From Corynespora cassiicola (lineage: Eukaryota; Ascomycota; Dothideomycetes; Pleosporales; Corynesporascaceae), in assembly GCA_022059125.1 (NCBI GenBank), contig JAEUWY010000002.1, forward strand, positions 496,001-560,000: a stretch of 64,000 bases of DNA, read 5' to 3'. The translations under genes were made by a program, and so were the position numbers. Below the pieces are notes generated by a model that did no database searches, had not been told where the DNA came from, and saw only the letters and a list, made by a program, of their open reading frames with translations. Below, in pieces: positions 1 through 12,508 of the stretch; within the stretch, counting starts at the first letter, position 1, and the number at the start of each line of letters is the position of its first letter.

Positions 1-903
1 TCTTGGCGGTTTGCGATGTACTGAGGAACGCCCACTTCTTACCGTGCCTGTACACTCAATGCGCGGGATAACCCATCATGCGTCCAAATCTCTTTACCAC
101 AAAACACCACACATATACCTCCCATTGATGATGCGATTGCTGAAATCGATGCTCTGAAGCCTGGAGAAAGACTGTTACACAACAATAGCTAACAAACATG
201 ACGTTGTGCGCTCAACTATGACGTGGAAGCGATGCTTCTGCACAGGCTGAACCTATTATTATATGGCAAATTGTGGAACCATCATATTTCATTGCTAATC
301 CAACCCTCACTGTCTTAGAGAAATTCACAGAGACTCTAAATACGGGCTTTGGGTACCGAGAAATAATTCGCGGCCATACAAGTTCGAATTCATACACAAA
401 ATTAGATCGCAGCGCAGAAAAAAAACGAGCTTCAAGGACAAAAAATGAAAATTCTGACTACACGCAATCTATCTCAAGTGACGAGAAAATCCAAAACCTC
501 AATTCATTCATCCCATTGAGCGTAATACACAACGACCACAACGTACTTATCTTGCGACCCGAAAAGCCCTCAATAACGCCACTATATCTTCTCCAGTCTA
601 TAAAATGGATAGTTGGAACAGTATCACATCAGGTGTGCAACCTACTTTCGCACATGTCTCTGGATCCAGGCTTGGATTGGCTGAGAATGGATATACACGG
701 GAGCTTTGATAATCAATGCAATACAACAGGACACCTCTTCTTAGACACAAATGGTCATTCAAATGGGTTCAACATATATTATGTATTTTTTTTGTTGCAT
801 AAGAGATTGTTCACATAGTGGGTGCTACTGGTGAACACCACGCACTACATGACTGTCGAGACCCTCGGTACTAAACTTAGTTGAATGAATAGAATATTAA
901 AAA
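1..903. other. Left-edge intergenic stretch, no supported gene
   Basis: No coding region with recognisable composition, motif or splice pattern is visible on either strand. An open frame at 273-818 (+) has no start context, no domain and an AT-rich composition typical of chance frames. The stretch is the 3' flank of the receptor gene ending at 904, so it probably holds that gene's terminator and 3' UTR. Confidence 0.5.
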
Positions 904-2787
904 TTATACGAGATCGTTTCTCGTTCGGCGTGTGCTCCGCCTAGTAAAATCGTCGTCGTAGTCTGAAGGCTCAGGGATGCGGTATATACTTGGGAGTGCG
1001 GTAATGTTCTCACAAGTCCTGCTAAACCTTGCATGCATGGTCCTTACCGACTTTGCAGTCGTGACTGTGGATAGCCTGGATATGATGGACCCCTTTACAC
1101 TTCGTTGGTCGGAACTTGGGCCTCGGATTGTCGGATAACGTGGGTTGTGATCGTTCGAAACCAAGCGTGGAGATTCCGGGGACGAGAGCTGCGCTCTGCT
1201 GGGTGCGCGGACAGATGATGAGGTAAGCTCGATCGTTCCCTTTCCTGTATGACCAATTCGCTCATAATCTTTTTCCGGTGTAAGAGTATTCCACGTTGAA
1301 AGCGTGCCTCGTTTGTCGTAAGGCGATTTCGTATCGTACCTTGGTATGCCCCCTGAACTGCCGTTGCTCCTCGAAGAAATTGCCACCTGTAAGAGCCAAT
1401 CCTTAATGTTCCGGGGGAACAATCGCATGACGAGGACCCGAATAGAAGGAAGGGATACACATATCAAACAAGACGTGATCTCCAATTCCGTCCAGATTAC
1501 GATGGGAACATAATCCCAAGTCGGATCAAATGAAATCTTGAATACGAGCAGTGTTTGTAACCGAATTATCGTCGTTATGCACCCACTGTATTCATCAGCG
1601 ACGCCCTAATTGTCAGGAATTTTGACTCACAAACTTCCAATTGCAAACATCAATCCAACAGCGATTTTTCTATACCGCTTCATGTTGAGATTTTTTATGA
1701 AGAACATGGGCAATACAAGCAGAATGATGTCTTGTACAATAGCCGATGCTGAATTTGCGTAACCGATAATCTGAATGTTCATACATTTGCCGTCGCCCAG
1801 CAAAAGGTCGCGATTCCAAAAAGTATCTATAGGCGTACAGGCGAATACTGTCAGGAATAGAATGATCAGGGTATTGATAATGATATAGGAAAGAATGACC
1901 CAGCCCATGATTTTGAATCGACGGGTTGTAAAGATCTCAAGGTAAAACATGATCAAAGAAACTTTGATGAGGCCAAGAATTGCGATGTAGGTAGACCAGG
2001 CAATATAGACTGCAATATGTCAGCTATGTAGATGTAGTGTGTTCGAGAATACAAACAATAGCGTAATATTGGAAGCAGGCGGCCATCCTCGAGGCTCCAA
2101 AGATGATCACCGAAACCTAACGAGGTCACTAAAGTGTCTGTCAATAAAGCTGGTGACTAATGCGGAATGACGTACATACTTTCCAGGACCGATGATATCG
2201 GGATGGCAGCCAACACTACTGCTGCGACGATCGGAGCGTCGTTCCAACTTAGCTTATTCGAGGCATATCTTCCCGCACCGCGAAGACATACGGAAGAAAG
2301 CGCGACAACATAGCTTCCTATTGTATATTTTCTAATGGTATCTTTCTGTGTTTCGTCCGGTAGATTGCAAAGCTGCTTATTCACCCTTGCCGTTTCTATT
2401 TTCGAATGTCAAATTGTGCCAAAATCATGTATATAATGGCCCATACCCAGATTGTCTGCCATTGTGCAATTTGCAACCATGCACGCTTTTGCGGTTTGTT
2501 GGAGTGTGTCATCTTTACAAATGCAACTGAAATCATCAATTTTGCATTGACTCTGTGGCATATAGAGAGAGACACAGGTAATCTAAGAGATGTCAATAAA
2601 CAATTTTGTTGGGCCGATGCCGTTGGCGGGAACCCACCCCGCACGCTGGAATGTCCCCAATGGATAAATCTCTCGGCTCCCATTCTGAGCCCGCGACCGC
2701 TGGACTGAGCGCAAATATCAGCCAAAGCAGTCCCCCAATAAATCCCTGGATGCCCATAATTGCGAAGAGGGACTGTTTGCTTGACAT
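904..2787 (-). CDS. CFEM-domain PTH11-like seven-transmembrane receptor
   Basis: The spliced protein has 547 aa. Exons (transcript order) are 2787-2638, 2582-2447, 2395-2180, 2137-2057, 2009-1631 and 1585-904, with introns of 42-55 nt. The N-terminus is a signal peptide (residues 1-32), followed by a CFEM domain (about 45-105) with all eight cysteines: IPACGITC, then SQC, FSCIC, KAC, ANC and QLC. Splicing out intron 1 (2583-2637) is what restores this spacing. Next come about seven hydrophobic helices of the fungal rhodopsin-like (PTH11/SAT14) type, and a 190-residue Ser/Thr-rich cytoplasmic tail. PTH11-class proteins are plasma-membrane receptors that sense surface or chemical cues upstream of G-protein/cAMP signalling, and CFEM domains are extracellular and can bind heme in some relatives. 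Sensing is inferred from the family; the ligand is unknown. Confidence 0.88.
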
Positions 2788-3458
2788 GAACCCATTTTTG
2801 CCTGGCAGCAGCAGGTATAATAGATAAATAGGTCTAAGGCACGTGGACAGTTTTGCCGGATATTTTTACGAAACCTTAAAGGGTTCAGACTAGGTAACTC
2901 AGAGATATACAAACGAAGATGCCACTTTCCGGGCCAATTGAAGACCATTATACTTCCGTTAGGCCAAGAGAGTGGCGAGCCGATGTTCTCAATGCCGAAC
3001 TTGATTCAAAAACGTGGCTTGACTACGGCGAAATCTGACTCGGGCTAGCTGCAAGCCATCCCTACGACAAGAACGCTAGAGGCATGATGCAACAACGGTT
3101 GCCTGATTAGGCGGAAAGGTAGGTCACTTTCCCATGCCGCGAGGCGAGGGGTACATGAGCCGGCGATTTTTCCTGGATGTGGTCCTCGTGAAGAAGTTGG
3201 CTAGAACACATCTGCACGTTTTACCCTGGTCAAAGTTTGACTTGAGCCCTTGCATTAGTTCTCCCGGCAGATCATCGGCTCGCAACGTGCTCGAAACTAG
3301 AGATGATGTTAGGAGCTGGACAGGAGACGATGCTAGGAGCTAGATAGGCCGATCACTCACCGATGAGAAAGACGTGGATGAAACGTTGAATAACAGTTTA
3401 TTGAAACAGCCACTATCCACGCTTATGGATAGGGCCTTGCATTAAGCTCAGGGACAAA
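2788..3458. other. Intergenic: promoter of the CFEM receptor and 3' flank of the hydrolase
   Basis: This 671-bp stretch lies upstream of the receptor start and downstream of the hydrolase stop. It probably contains the receptor promoter. I see no gene and no clear TATA box or repeat. A 69-codon open frame at 3134-3343 (+) has no supporting features. Confidence 0.45.
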
Positions 3459-4358
3459 CTAAACGGTAACTAACCACCTGGCGATCTCAACACCAAGCTG
3501 TGCCCCCTGATCGTACATGATTAGATGGCCAGCATTATCAACCACCACAACCTCTCTTGCCTGCAAAGCTTTACCGAGCCTACTGGCAGTCTCTTTGGGA
3601 ATCCACGCATCCTGAGCGCCCCAAATCACCTTCACTGGGAGTGCACTACCAACTTTCTGGTATTCTCCTTCGACCTCGTCCGTATTTCTCGAGTTGGCCT
3701 GGCACAGCTGCCGGATAAAGCCCTGCTTCCCCCCTTCCCTCAACCAAGGCGACTTCAAAATCTCCATGTCCTTCTTCGACAGGTCGTAAAAGGCGGCATC
3801 GCGAATATAAGATTCCAGTATGCCTTCGACTGCCGAATCAGGCAGCTGCTCGAAATACTGAGGATTCTCTGCCACGGCTTTGAAAAGCGACTGCCCGAAC
3901 GGCCCGATCGCAACAGCGTCGATCAAGCAGAGACTCGCGTATCGGCATCCATGCAAAATGTGCGCGCGCAAGCTCATCAGACCGCCATGGTCGTGCGCTA
4001 CGACGTGGGGTTTCTGACCTCCCCAGTCTTTTTCCCAGCTCTTGAAGAGCGCGGCGAACGCTTCGGATTGTCGAGCTAGATTCGCGTCGAGCTCGGTCAC
4101 TTTGTCGGAGCTGATGCTAGTACCCGACAACTTGCGTTCCAGCGGAGAGTCTCCAAATCCGGGGTTGTCGAAGAGATAGACGTGGAATTGCCGTGATAAG
4201 GCTAGGGCGAAGGGGACCCAGACTCGAGAGGACCAGGGCGTTCCGTGGATAAATATAAGGGGCGAAGAGGCTGGGTCCCCGAGAGAACACCATTTGAGGG
4301 TAAAGCTGTGTGATGCAGTGTCGTAATCAAAGCCCTCGGTCAAAATAGTAGGGTCCAT
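3459..4358 (-). CDS. Alpha/beta hydrolase with an Asp nucleophile (haloalkane dehalogenase / epoxide hydrolase-like)
   Basis: This is a single-exon gene of 299 aa that begins at an ATG. The alpha/beta-hydrolase fold is seen from the oxyanion motif HGTPW (residues 38-42), the nucleophile elbow VVAHDHGG with Asp123, the acid WGAQD with Asp250, and NAGH with His278. An Asp nucleophile in H-D-x-G-G is typical of haloalkane dehalogenases and soluble epoxide hydrolases, whereas esterases and lipases use Ser. No signal peptide is seen, so a cytosolic location is likely. Substrate cannot be predicted, because many fungal members with this motif hydrolyse lactones, epoxides or dienones. The gene is divergently arranged with the permease at 5086, separated by 727 bp. 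Confidence 0.85.
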   Translation of the reverse strand: MDPTILTEGFDYDTASHSFTLKWCSLGDPASSPLIFIHGTPWSSRVWVPFALALSRQFHVYLFDNPGFGDSPLERKLSGTSISSDKVTELDANLARQSEAFAALFKSWEKDWGGQKPHVVAHDHGGLMSLRAHILHGCRYASLCLIDAVAIGPFGQSLFKAVAENPQYFEQLPDSAVEGILESYIRDAAFYDLSKKDMEILKSPWLREGGKQGFIRQLCQANSRNTDEVEGEYQKVGSALPVKVIWGAQDAWIPKETASRLGKALQAREVVVVDNAGHLIMYDQGAQLGVEIARWLVTV

Positions 4359-5085
4359 TTTCGTGTCTGGAGAGGCAATTTAGCTGGTCGATTAGAGGTT
4401 TTGATGAATCCTGTGGAATGGGCTCTAATCTGCAAATAATGGCCTGCATCTTTATATCTTCTATCAATATCGCAAAAGAAGAGTATAGGTCATATCGTGC
4501 TTTTGGTTTGGCCAATGGCACAAAATCCTGGATGGTGGAGAGTGTCCTCGGTTTGACGAATCAAAGGATGGCAACCAGAGTTGCGTCATGGCGAACGTAG
4601 ATGGACTAGCGGGTCGTCAGAGGATCGCGGCTACACCGCATCGAATGACTTCTTCTTTGCGCGACTAGCTGCATCTGGTAGATGTGGAAAGAATTCACAT
4701 TATAGAGAACAAATCAAGGTATATAGATACAGGAGACCGATTCTTTGATGGAACATGGTGCTATGTGCTTGCAACCCCATAAGCAGAACGTATCAGGTGA
4801 ATTTATTTGGGAGACACGATAGGTTCACGGGGAAAAACGCTCGAAAAAAGACTCATGCCTTCATGACACCCAATACTATTGATGCAGGTGCCCGATGTGA
4901 TTTATAAGATCATTCTGTCATTAACGCAAATTGCGAGCGAGTATCATTCGCTAACCGTATCGCCGACCCCAGCTTGCACGACGGTGAGCATACGCCCCAC
5001 CTTTCGCTGTTTCTCTTAAGATAGATGACCTGCGCCCATAGAGCTGATACAAAATTTTCGATTTTCTTTCCACTAGCCCCCGAAT
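4359..5085. promoter_or_regulatory. Divergent intergenic promoter region, hydrolase (-) and permease (+)
   Basis: The 727 bp between the start codons of the hydrolase and permease genes must carry both promoters. A sequence-specific element cannot be named with confidence. No coding signal is present. Confidence 0.45.
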
Positions 5086-6933
5086 ATGGACACGAAAGGC
5101 CCTTCTCCCAATATTCATGGTCGCGACTTTTTCACTGGTACTGGCGTGGAAAATGTCGCAGTAGAAGATGAGAAGCGAGGAACTCAGTTTGATGAAGCAG
5201 ACATGGACCGTATGGGAAAACTACAGCAGTTTCGAGTGAGTTACTTTGTAGGAACTGAGCCGTCAATACATGCATTGGCTCAATTAACGTTTAGCGAAAC
5301 TTCAAGTTCCTGTCCATCTTCAGCTATGCCGTAATACTAGGTGCTACTTGGGAATTCGCTTTGGTGTAAGATCATCTTTCTTTCTCTGCTAAAGTCACTC
5401 GAAGCTGAAGCTAGTATCGTAGGGTTATCGGAGTCTCCCTCAGCAATGGAGGAACCGCAGGTGGTATTTGGATGTTTCTTGTGGTGTGCTTTGGGATGTT
5501 CTTTGTCATGCTATCAATGGCAGAAATGGCATCCATGTTAGTTCCAAGGAATCTCAACTCACCAATATCGCTGACTGATTATAGGGCACCCACGTCTGGT
5601 GGACAATACCACTGGGTATCAGAAATTGCTCCGAGGAAATACCAGAAATTCTTGAGTTACCTGGTCGGTGCGTCTATACCCCCCCGAGCCATGGACGTTG
5701 CGCGCTGATGTGGAACTCTAGGCTGGATGTGTGTCATCGGCTGGCAGACGGCCTTGGCTGCGACAGCCCTGGCAACCACCCAACAGATTCAAGGGCTGAT
5801 CGCTCTAAACTATCCCGCGTACAATATTCAAGGATGGCAAAGCGCTCTCTTTTGTATCGCTGTATCAATAGTCGCGCTCATCTGGAACACAGTCCTTGTC
5901 CGAACACTCCCTGCGATTGAGAAAATCGGGCTGATCCTCCATGTATGCGGATTTTTCGCCTTCGTCGCGGTGCTCTGGGCAATGGCTCCACGAACCAATG
6001 CCAAAATAATCTGGACGGACTTTGAGGATAACAGCGGGTGGGGAAATACAGGTCTCTCCACCCTGATCGGTATCCTGGGCCCTATGATCACCCTCATCGG
6101 ATCAGACTCTTCGTGCCATCTATCTGAGGAACTCCGGGACGCTTCATGGGTTCTTCCTCGCGCCATGTTCACCGCGGCTATCATAAATTATATGATGGGC
6201 TTCGTCATGACAATCACAATCATGTCAGCATTGGGAGGTGATGTGCCTACAATCCTTGGTACGCGACTCGGACAGCCTTGGATACAGATTCTGTACAATG
6301 CCACGGAATCAAGAGTTGGGACTTCGATCATGACAGCGATGGTTTGCTTGCTACTCCTATTTTGCGCGATCAGTGTGATTACAACTGCATCTCGCCAGCT
6401 ATTCGCATTTGCTCGTGACAACGGCCTTCCAGCCTCTAATATATTATCTTATGTCAGTTGAAAGCATCAATACCTGTAGTTTCCTACTGATCTATAATCA
6501 GGTTCGTCCTGGCTGGGATTTGCCATTGAACGCAATCATAGCCACATTGGGTTTGACAGTGATTCTGTCTCTTGTCGTCGTTGGATCAACGATTGCCTTT
6601 AACATCATCACATCCCTCGGAATGCTAGGCCTCCTCTCGTCATATATGATCGCTATATCATGCATCTTAGCCAAACGCCTACGCGGAGAAATGATGCTCC
6701 AAACTCGATTCAGCCTTGGCAAACTTGGAATGGTGGTGAACATCATCGCCTTGTGCTTTTTGTCCGTCGCCTTCACTTTCATCTTCTTTCCCGTGGCACC
6801 AAATCCGTCTCCAGAGAGCATGAACTGGAGTTGTCTCATGTTTGGTTTCATATTGACATTCTCGATGATTTACTATCATATTTGGGGCAAGCATAACTAT
6901 GTGGGGCCGGTCGAATATGTGAAGGTTCAATGA
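5086..6933 (+). CDS. Amino-acid / GABA-type permease of the APC family
   Basis: Six exons (5086-5235, 5295-5365, 5423-5536, 5585-5667, 5722-6452, 6502-6933) give a 526-aa protein. It starts with a roughly 50-residue hydrophilic cytoplasmic tail and then shows about 12 hydrophobic helices. Family signatures are the first helix ending GATWEFAL, the helix-broken VSLSNGGTAGGIW, the TSGGQYHWVSE segment, SEELRDASWVLPRAM in the cytoplasmic loop, and FAFARDNGLPAS. These match fungal GABA, choline and amino-acid permeases (UGA4/HNM1-like) of the plasma or vacuolar membrane. Substrate is not decidable by eye. All introns have GT-AG ends and each lies between conserved blocks. The gene is intact. Confidence 0.9.
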
Positions 6934-9755
6934 ATTGGAACTCGATAATTGCATACAGAAATTATGTTTCATTCCTATTTTATCAAAAAAGCCGAATGAA
7001 TAATGTCACATATCATCATCACAGGCGGGTTGCATCTGCACCCCTTGCCTATAGATCATCCTACATCCACTTTATCCCAACACATCATATATCACACGTC
7101 AATTTGAAGAGCTTAAGATTAAAGATTGCTATCTTTCTATGATGGACCTATGCTTCTCATCGACTTTCATTCTTTTATGGCCCATGGCCTTTTTGGTGAT
7201 TCGCCAACCAGTGTCACTATGTCACATTTCTCAATACTTTTTTGAAAGCTCTTTTACTTGGATTATTTTTTATTCCGGTAGAAGAGCTTCAAAGGCTTTT
7301 GTAAAGAATTGCTTTCAATATTTCCTTGACATAGACTTAACTTTAAGGACCCTAGAGTATCTGCAGACATAAGCCGCGAAGCCTACTTTCTTTTTCTAGA
7401 TAGACTGACATATTTTAGAAAGTCTACAAGTCGCTGGAACGGCTCATTAGTGGGATGATATGAGCTTTTTTATTCTCTCCGGAGCCAATAAAAAGCATGT
7501 TATCTTTGTACTTCAGATTTGAGACCTCGCTAGTTTGTCTAGAAATTATTTACGCTTTTTAATCCAAAAAGTCATGTTGAGGGAAGAGCTTGATTTTCTG
7601 GACTCCACAAAGGCTGACGAAGTAACATAGGCTTGTCATGCCTAGCTTTTCGGTTTCATCAAAGCTAGAATCAACATAACGAGTTCTTGTGCAGTTTTAG
7701 TGCAGTTTTCAAACCCTCTTATAATATAAATACAGGTCGTTTAGCCCATCCGCCCTTGTCGCATAGAGCAGCGTGTGATGCATTTCAAAAATGGACGTTT
7801 TTTGTCGCCTTTTTTTTGATAATCGCAAATTCAGACATGGCCAATGCTAGTATTGATTTTTTTACTCTGTCTCTGGGCATCATTCTAGTCGTGATCGTAT
7901 TTTTGTTGAATTACTGAGGAGATGAGTCGATCGAGAATTGTGGGCTTGGGTAGCTGGTAGGCAATGGGATCGAATCGGGTGTCGATTGATCGATGGACGC
8001 ATAGGTCAGTCAAATTATTAAATTAGATGTAAGATTGATTGAGCCTCTTGGCTTCAGAGCGGGCTATCTGTTCTTGGCTGGTCAAGCTTGCCTGTCGCAA
8101 AGTCCAACAACAGGCACGTTGGGTTTCCCCAACAGTAGCCACATGAATGTCCACCCACTTGATTTTATGACTTTGAGAGCACCAAGTCAAATGGAGGATC
8201 TTCGTGCCCTGCGTCCTTTGTGAAAGGCTTAAAAAAGCCACAGCATTGAGACAGCGACAAATGCCTCAGCTGTGGGCAGAGCTTCAGAACCACCAAATCC
8301 ATATGATGACTGCTGGATCATTTTGTTTCCTCAATATGCCAAATTACACGACGTGTGATGCCGTACTTTTTAAAGTTCGAAGTCTGACTGTCGGAATGCT
8401 ACCATGAGATATTTTCTAAGACTTTTAGACTTCGCTTCTCTCATGGCACAAGATCGGGTGTGGTTTTTGATCGCATGAAATTCCATACCCTCACAGCTGA
8501 CTGAATTTTTTAAAGGCAACCTCTTTCAACCATATTTGGCAGCCTCCATTATTTTTTAGGCCTGCTGCATGTTTTAGATTGTATAAGTCTTCCATCGATA
8601 GAGGGCAATCAAGTAATTTTTCTTTAAAAAAAAGAGTTTTCCGAATCTTCAAGACATTGAGGTGCCTCGTCCAAATTTTAGTCCCAAAACTGCCAGAGCG
8701 CCCATACTGTCTTTTATCGAGTCTTTTAGAGCCCCAAGCCCACCACATAGCCAGAACTTTTAGTTTTTATGTTTCCTCGCAATGTCCACTCCATACAGCC
8801 TATATTGCGTGCCTTCTAGACACCCACAAAGTCCTTCTCCCCTTCGTTAGCTTATCATATCCGATTTTATTCCAGCAAAGAGGAAACCGTCATAGATACT
8901 GCTCATCTTCGTTTTAGACGCCCAAAGTTCACAACACCCCATATCCATGCATTGTTGCATGTTTTAAAGAATCAACATCTGCGCAGTGTAGAGAAAAGAA
9001 AAGTCAAGTTACGGCTTGCGGGGAGGGGCTTTATATACCTTTCCCCGCCAGCACCTTGGCCCGAGCTTTTAAGCCAGACTCTCGTTTGGATATGTTCAAA
9101 GACGAAGCCGGGGTATGTTAGATGCCAAGAGGTGGTAGTGGGTGGTGATGTTCTCCATCAGCACTCCCAAACCACATGAGAAGGTCTTCATATACACACG
9201 AACCTCACATATCACCACATCTCAGACCCATCATGCCATCGTTTTTTTTTTTGAAGTTCATCATATCATTGCATGTATATTGTACACTCGTAATCTCCAC
9301 ACCCAGTCAGCCGCGCAATCTGCTTCTCTTTACTTCCACCTCATGCCATCCATCCATCCATGCAACCTCCGCTCTCAAAGCCACCCATCAAAAAAGCATA
9401 CCTCACCCTTGCCATCCCTCTCCCCTTCAAAAGTTCCCCACCTACCAAAAAAAAAAAGACAGATACTAAATGAGATGAAATTCTAAGAAAGGGTATACCA
9501 AAGAGACTTTAGGTAAACTCGCCGGCGACCGGGACGTCCGAATGCGCTCCCTCCCTCCTCCCTCCCAGCGAGGACACAGGACAGCACCCACCTACCAATC
9601 CCCTCCCAAACAGGCGGTCGAGGGAGAGAGAAAGAGGGAGGAAAAAAAAAAGGTACGTCCCATTTTTGCTCAAGCAATTGAGACGAACAGACACACACAA
9701 AGAGAGAGGAGATACAGAGATGTAGAGAAAAGAAGCCTAAACCCCCGCCTAATCA
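6934..9755. other. AT-rich gene-free stretch
   Basis: About 2.8 kb between the permease and the SAS4-domain gene holds no supportable gene. From about 7,100 to 9,000 the DNA is clearly richer in A+T than the flanking genes, with many T-runs and scattered TAG/TAA in all frames. That is compatible with an old, mutated repeat, but no transposase, reverse transcriptase or terminal repeat is recognisable. The last 600 bp (about 9,150-9,755) are C-rich and T-rich on the + strand and contain the 3' flank of the SAS4-domain gene. Confidence 0.5.
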
Positions 9756-11551
9756 TCACTTCGCCGCCGCTGCCGCCGTCGCCGCCGTAGCCGCCGTAGC
9801 CCCCCTCTGCTCCCTCTCCCTCTTCCTTCTCCGCCGATCCCTCGCATTATCTCTCAGATACGCGGGGTCCAAATAATCCTCGGGCAGGCAAAACTCGCGC
9901 TCCTCAAACTCCGGTATCGCAAGGCCAAACGCCGAGGCATTGCGGCCGTGCCTGTGCTTGCCCAGGGCCGCGGCGCGAAGGTGGGGTTTGGAGAAGAAGG
10001 AGACGAACGGGGTGGTGGGCTCGGGGGGTTGGTAGGGGAGGAGGAAGCCTTGGGGACGGGGGGGACGGCGGGGACGAGGGGGTTCGGCTGGATCCCTCGG
10101 GGGGCGGGTGTGGTCGGTTGTGGGGGCGTGTTTTGCGGCGCCGTTGACTTTGATCACGTCCGAAGGGCCGTCAGACTGGGACGTCGTGTCGTCATCCTCG
10201 TCCTCGTCGTCTTCCTCGCGGGCGGCGAGGGCGGCTTCTTTCTCTGCGCGCAGGCGCTTCTCCTCTTCCTTCCAGACGCGGAACTTGTCGACCAGGGCCT
10301 CGACCTCGCGGACGAAGTAGTCGCGCTTGGGCTCCCAGTCCCTGCGCTCGCCGTCCGTCACGCCCGTTATGCCCATGACTTTGAGCCAGTCCGGGCCTTG
10401 CAGGCCGTCGAGCAGGCGCTCCAGCTGCACCTTCTCGTGCATGGCGCGCTCCTTCTCGATGTTGCGGAGCTGCTTCTCCTTGCGCTCGGCGCGCCGATGT
10501 TGGGTGAAGTAGACGGCGTCGGCGAGGGGGTCGGCATCGCTGCTGTCCTGGCGCACGTGCCGTGCTATGGTCGAGTAGTCGAGCACCTGGTAGGTCGTTG
10601 ACGTTGTCGGCGACGACGACGACGACAACGGTTGTGCCGGAGACGCTGCTATGGCGTTCGACGTCGAGGTTTTGCGGGGCGGGCTCTGGGGCCTCAACTT
10701 CCGGGCACGGCTGGGGCTCGCCGACTTGCGCGACGACGTTGGCGAGGGGGCCGGGGCCGGGTCTGGGTCTGGCTGGGACGGGTCCGACGGCTTCGGCTTG
10801 AGGGGCTCGTCGATGATGTATATGGGCGAGTTGTACTCGAGCAGGTCTGCAGGGCACGTGTTAGAGACAGCCGCAGCCAGCCTTTTGCCAGCGCCCGGGG
10901 GTGGTGGTGCAGCTTACCGGGCGGCTTCTCAATGCCGGCAATGATGTCGTCGTAGTTGGAGAAGTAGATGGCAAGGTCGCTCTTGAGGCGCGAGCCGCCA
11001 TCGTGGCTCCTCAGGCTGCGCTTGTCCTGCTTGTCCTGCTTGTCGTGGTGCCGGACCGGGGTCGCGTTGAGGGCGGCCGGCAAGACGCCGTTGGTGGCGG
11101 GCGTCGACACGCCCCCTTGGGGCAGCTGGTCGGCGTCGATGGCCAGGGCGGTCGGCACGCCGTTGGTGATGCGGAGCAGCTGGCCATGTGGCTGTGTCAC
11201 GGTGACCTTGGTGGGCGGCCTCGTCCCGGGCGGCGCGTCGTCGTCGTCGTGGGCTCGCCGCTTCCTGGAGTTGGCGCGCGGGGGCGGATGTGGATGGGGT
11301 TGGGGATAGGGATGGGGGAGGTGGTGATGGCTATGGGGCTGCAGGTTGAGGTTGAGGTTGATGTTGTCGTCCAGGGCCAGCAGGGGCGTGGTCCTCGAGG
11401 ATCGGCGCGTGGTGTGGTGCTGTGGGTGCTTGTCGTGCTTGTCGTCGCCGTCGTCGGGGGCACGCGGTGAGCGCGGTGACAGCGGTGACTTTGTCTGTCT
11501 GGCTCGCCGCTCAGCGACGGAGGATCGCCGCTGTACAGATAGAGTGGCCAT
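9756..11551 (-). CDS. SAS4: SAS4-domain protein (something about silencing 4-like), chromatin / histone acetyltransferase cofactor
   Basis: Two exons (11551-10918 and 10846-9756) encode 574 aa. The 71-nt intron (10847-10917) has GTAAGC and TGCAG ends and joins the conserved block SLRSHDGGSRLKSDLAIYF to LLEYNSPIYIID. The SAS4 domain lies at about residues 295-415, with the block LDYSTIARHVRQ, then a charged helix containing GLQGPDWLKVMGI and an acidic coiled segment EALVDKFRVWKEEEKRL. In yeast Sas4 joins Sas2 and Sas5 in the SAS-I acetyltransferase acting on histone H4 K16. A nuclear role in histone acetylation or silencing is inferred here. The rest is low-complexity: His/Pro runs (about 70-100), an acidic run, and an Ala-rich C-terminus. 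The symbol denotes the domain family, not proven orthology. Confidence 0.8.
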
Positions 11552-12076
11552 GTAGTCGCGCGGCTGGCTGGGGCATTTTCAGAAGCTCGTCCGGCCGGGT
11601 GCCATTGAGAGGAGCGCGATGGGGTTCGGTGAAAAACGCGCGACCGTTAGGGGGGTCGAGGCTCGTTTGGGAGTCTCTTCAACAGGCGAGATGCGAGATG
11701 CTGCTGCTGCAGGAGTGTTGATGCTGCGACCGCGATGCAGGCGCCCCTTCACGCAAGCTGGCACGCTGGGCCGCCGGATGCTGCTCGATTAACTTTTGCC
11801 AGCCACGGCCGTCTCTGCTGCGACGTCCATTATTCCACCGCGCCTCTGCCAATTGACGTCCAGCCTGCCCGAGATTCCCCCAGGTAGCACGACGCCACAC
11901 TCGCCCGCCCGCCAATCACTGCGCCGCCTGCGCCAGGCCCCGCGACGTCATGGATGGCCGGCCATGGGACGAGGGAACCGCTGTTCGCGGCAGAGCCGTC
12001 TGCTACTTTCTCATTCCTGTATATGTATGTACGGCATGTGTGCCTGGCCTGCACGGGGCGGCGGTGGCGGATATCC

Positions 12077-12103
12077 AGCCCCAAGAGCCCCAAGAGCCCC
12101 AAG
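12077..12103. repeat. 9-bp tandem repeat, three copies
   Basis: The unit AGCCCCAAG occurs three times head to tail, followed by degenerate copies up to about 12,117. Confidence 0.7.
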
Positions 12104-12325
12104 AACCCACGAGCCCACGGCGGCAGCACCGCGAGATTTGGGTGCGACCGTGCTCGCCGGACATTGCCTGGCCCTGGTGCTCTGCGCTGCTGTGCTCTGC
12201 TCTGTCCGCCCAGTTCCACGCCATGCCATCTGCTCTGGCGGGGCATCGACAGGCCCAAAGGTATTCGCCTTCGCCCTCGCCTGAGCAGTGCGGGCGGTGG
12301 TCCAGGGCGGAGGCGACGGGCGGCG

Positions 12326-12374
12326 GGCCACAGGCGACAGGCGACAGGCGACAGGCCACAGGCGACAGGCCACA
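12326..12374. repeat. 7-bp minisatellite, seven units
   Basis: Seven consecutive units of GGC(G/C)ACA are present in the order C, G, G, G, C, G, C at the variable position. The array lies about 135 bp downstream of the YPT35 stop codon. Confidence 0.8.
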
Positions 12375-12508
12375 GGCGGCCCAGGTCGGGGCCAAGAGGC
12401 TATAGTCCGCTCCCTATCATGTCCAACAAGGAAACGTCTCCAGAAAAACCCGCGAGGGTGCAAAAATCCAATAAAGCATCTACGTATATGTACACCACTC
12501 CAGCAGCA

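Larger units (their letters stand above)
11552..12508. other. Intergenic: SAS4 promoter and YPT35 3' flank with short tandem repeats
   Basis: No gene is supported here. The stretch holds the presumed promoter of the SAS4-domain gene and the 3' end of YPT35, plus two short GC-rich tandem repeats listed separately. Confidence 0.45.

Noticed and set aside
273..818. 181-codon + strand frame at the left edge
   Set aside because: AT-rich, no domain, and no sign of conserved codon use; considered chance.
2583..2637. Frame disruption in the CFEM domain suggesting a pseudogene
   Set aside because: Removing a 55-nt GT-AG intron here, and another at 2396-2446, restores all eight CFEM cysteines and an uninterrupted 547-aa protein.
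9948..11470. Long + strand open frames over the SAS4-domain gene
   Set aside because: They are antisense to a well-supported coding region with a clear domain and are Gly/Val-rich by reverse complement of its Ala/His/Pro codons.
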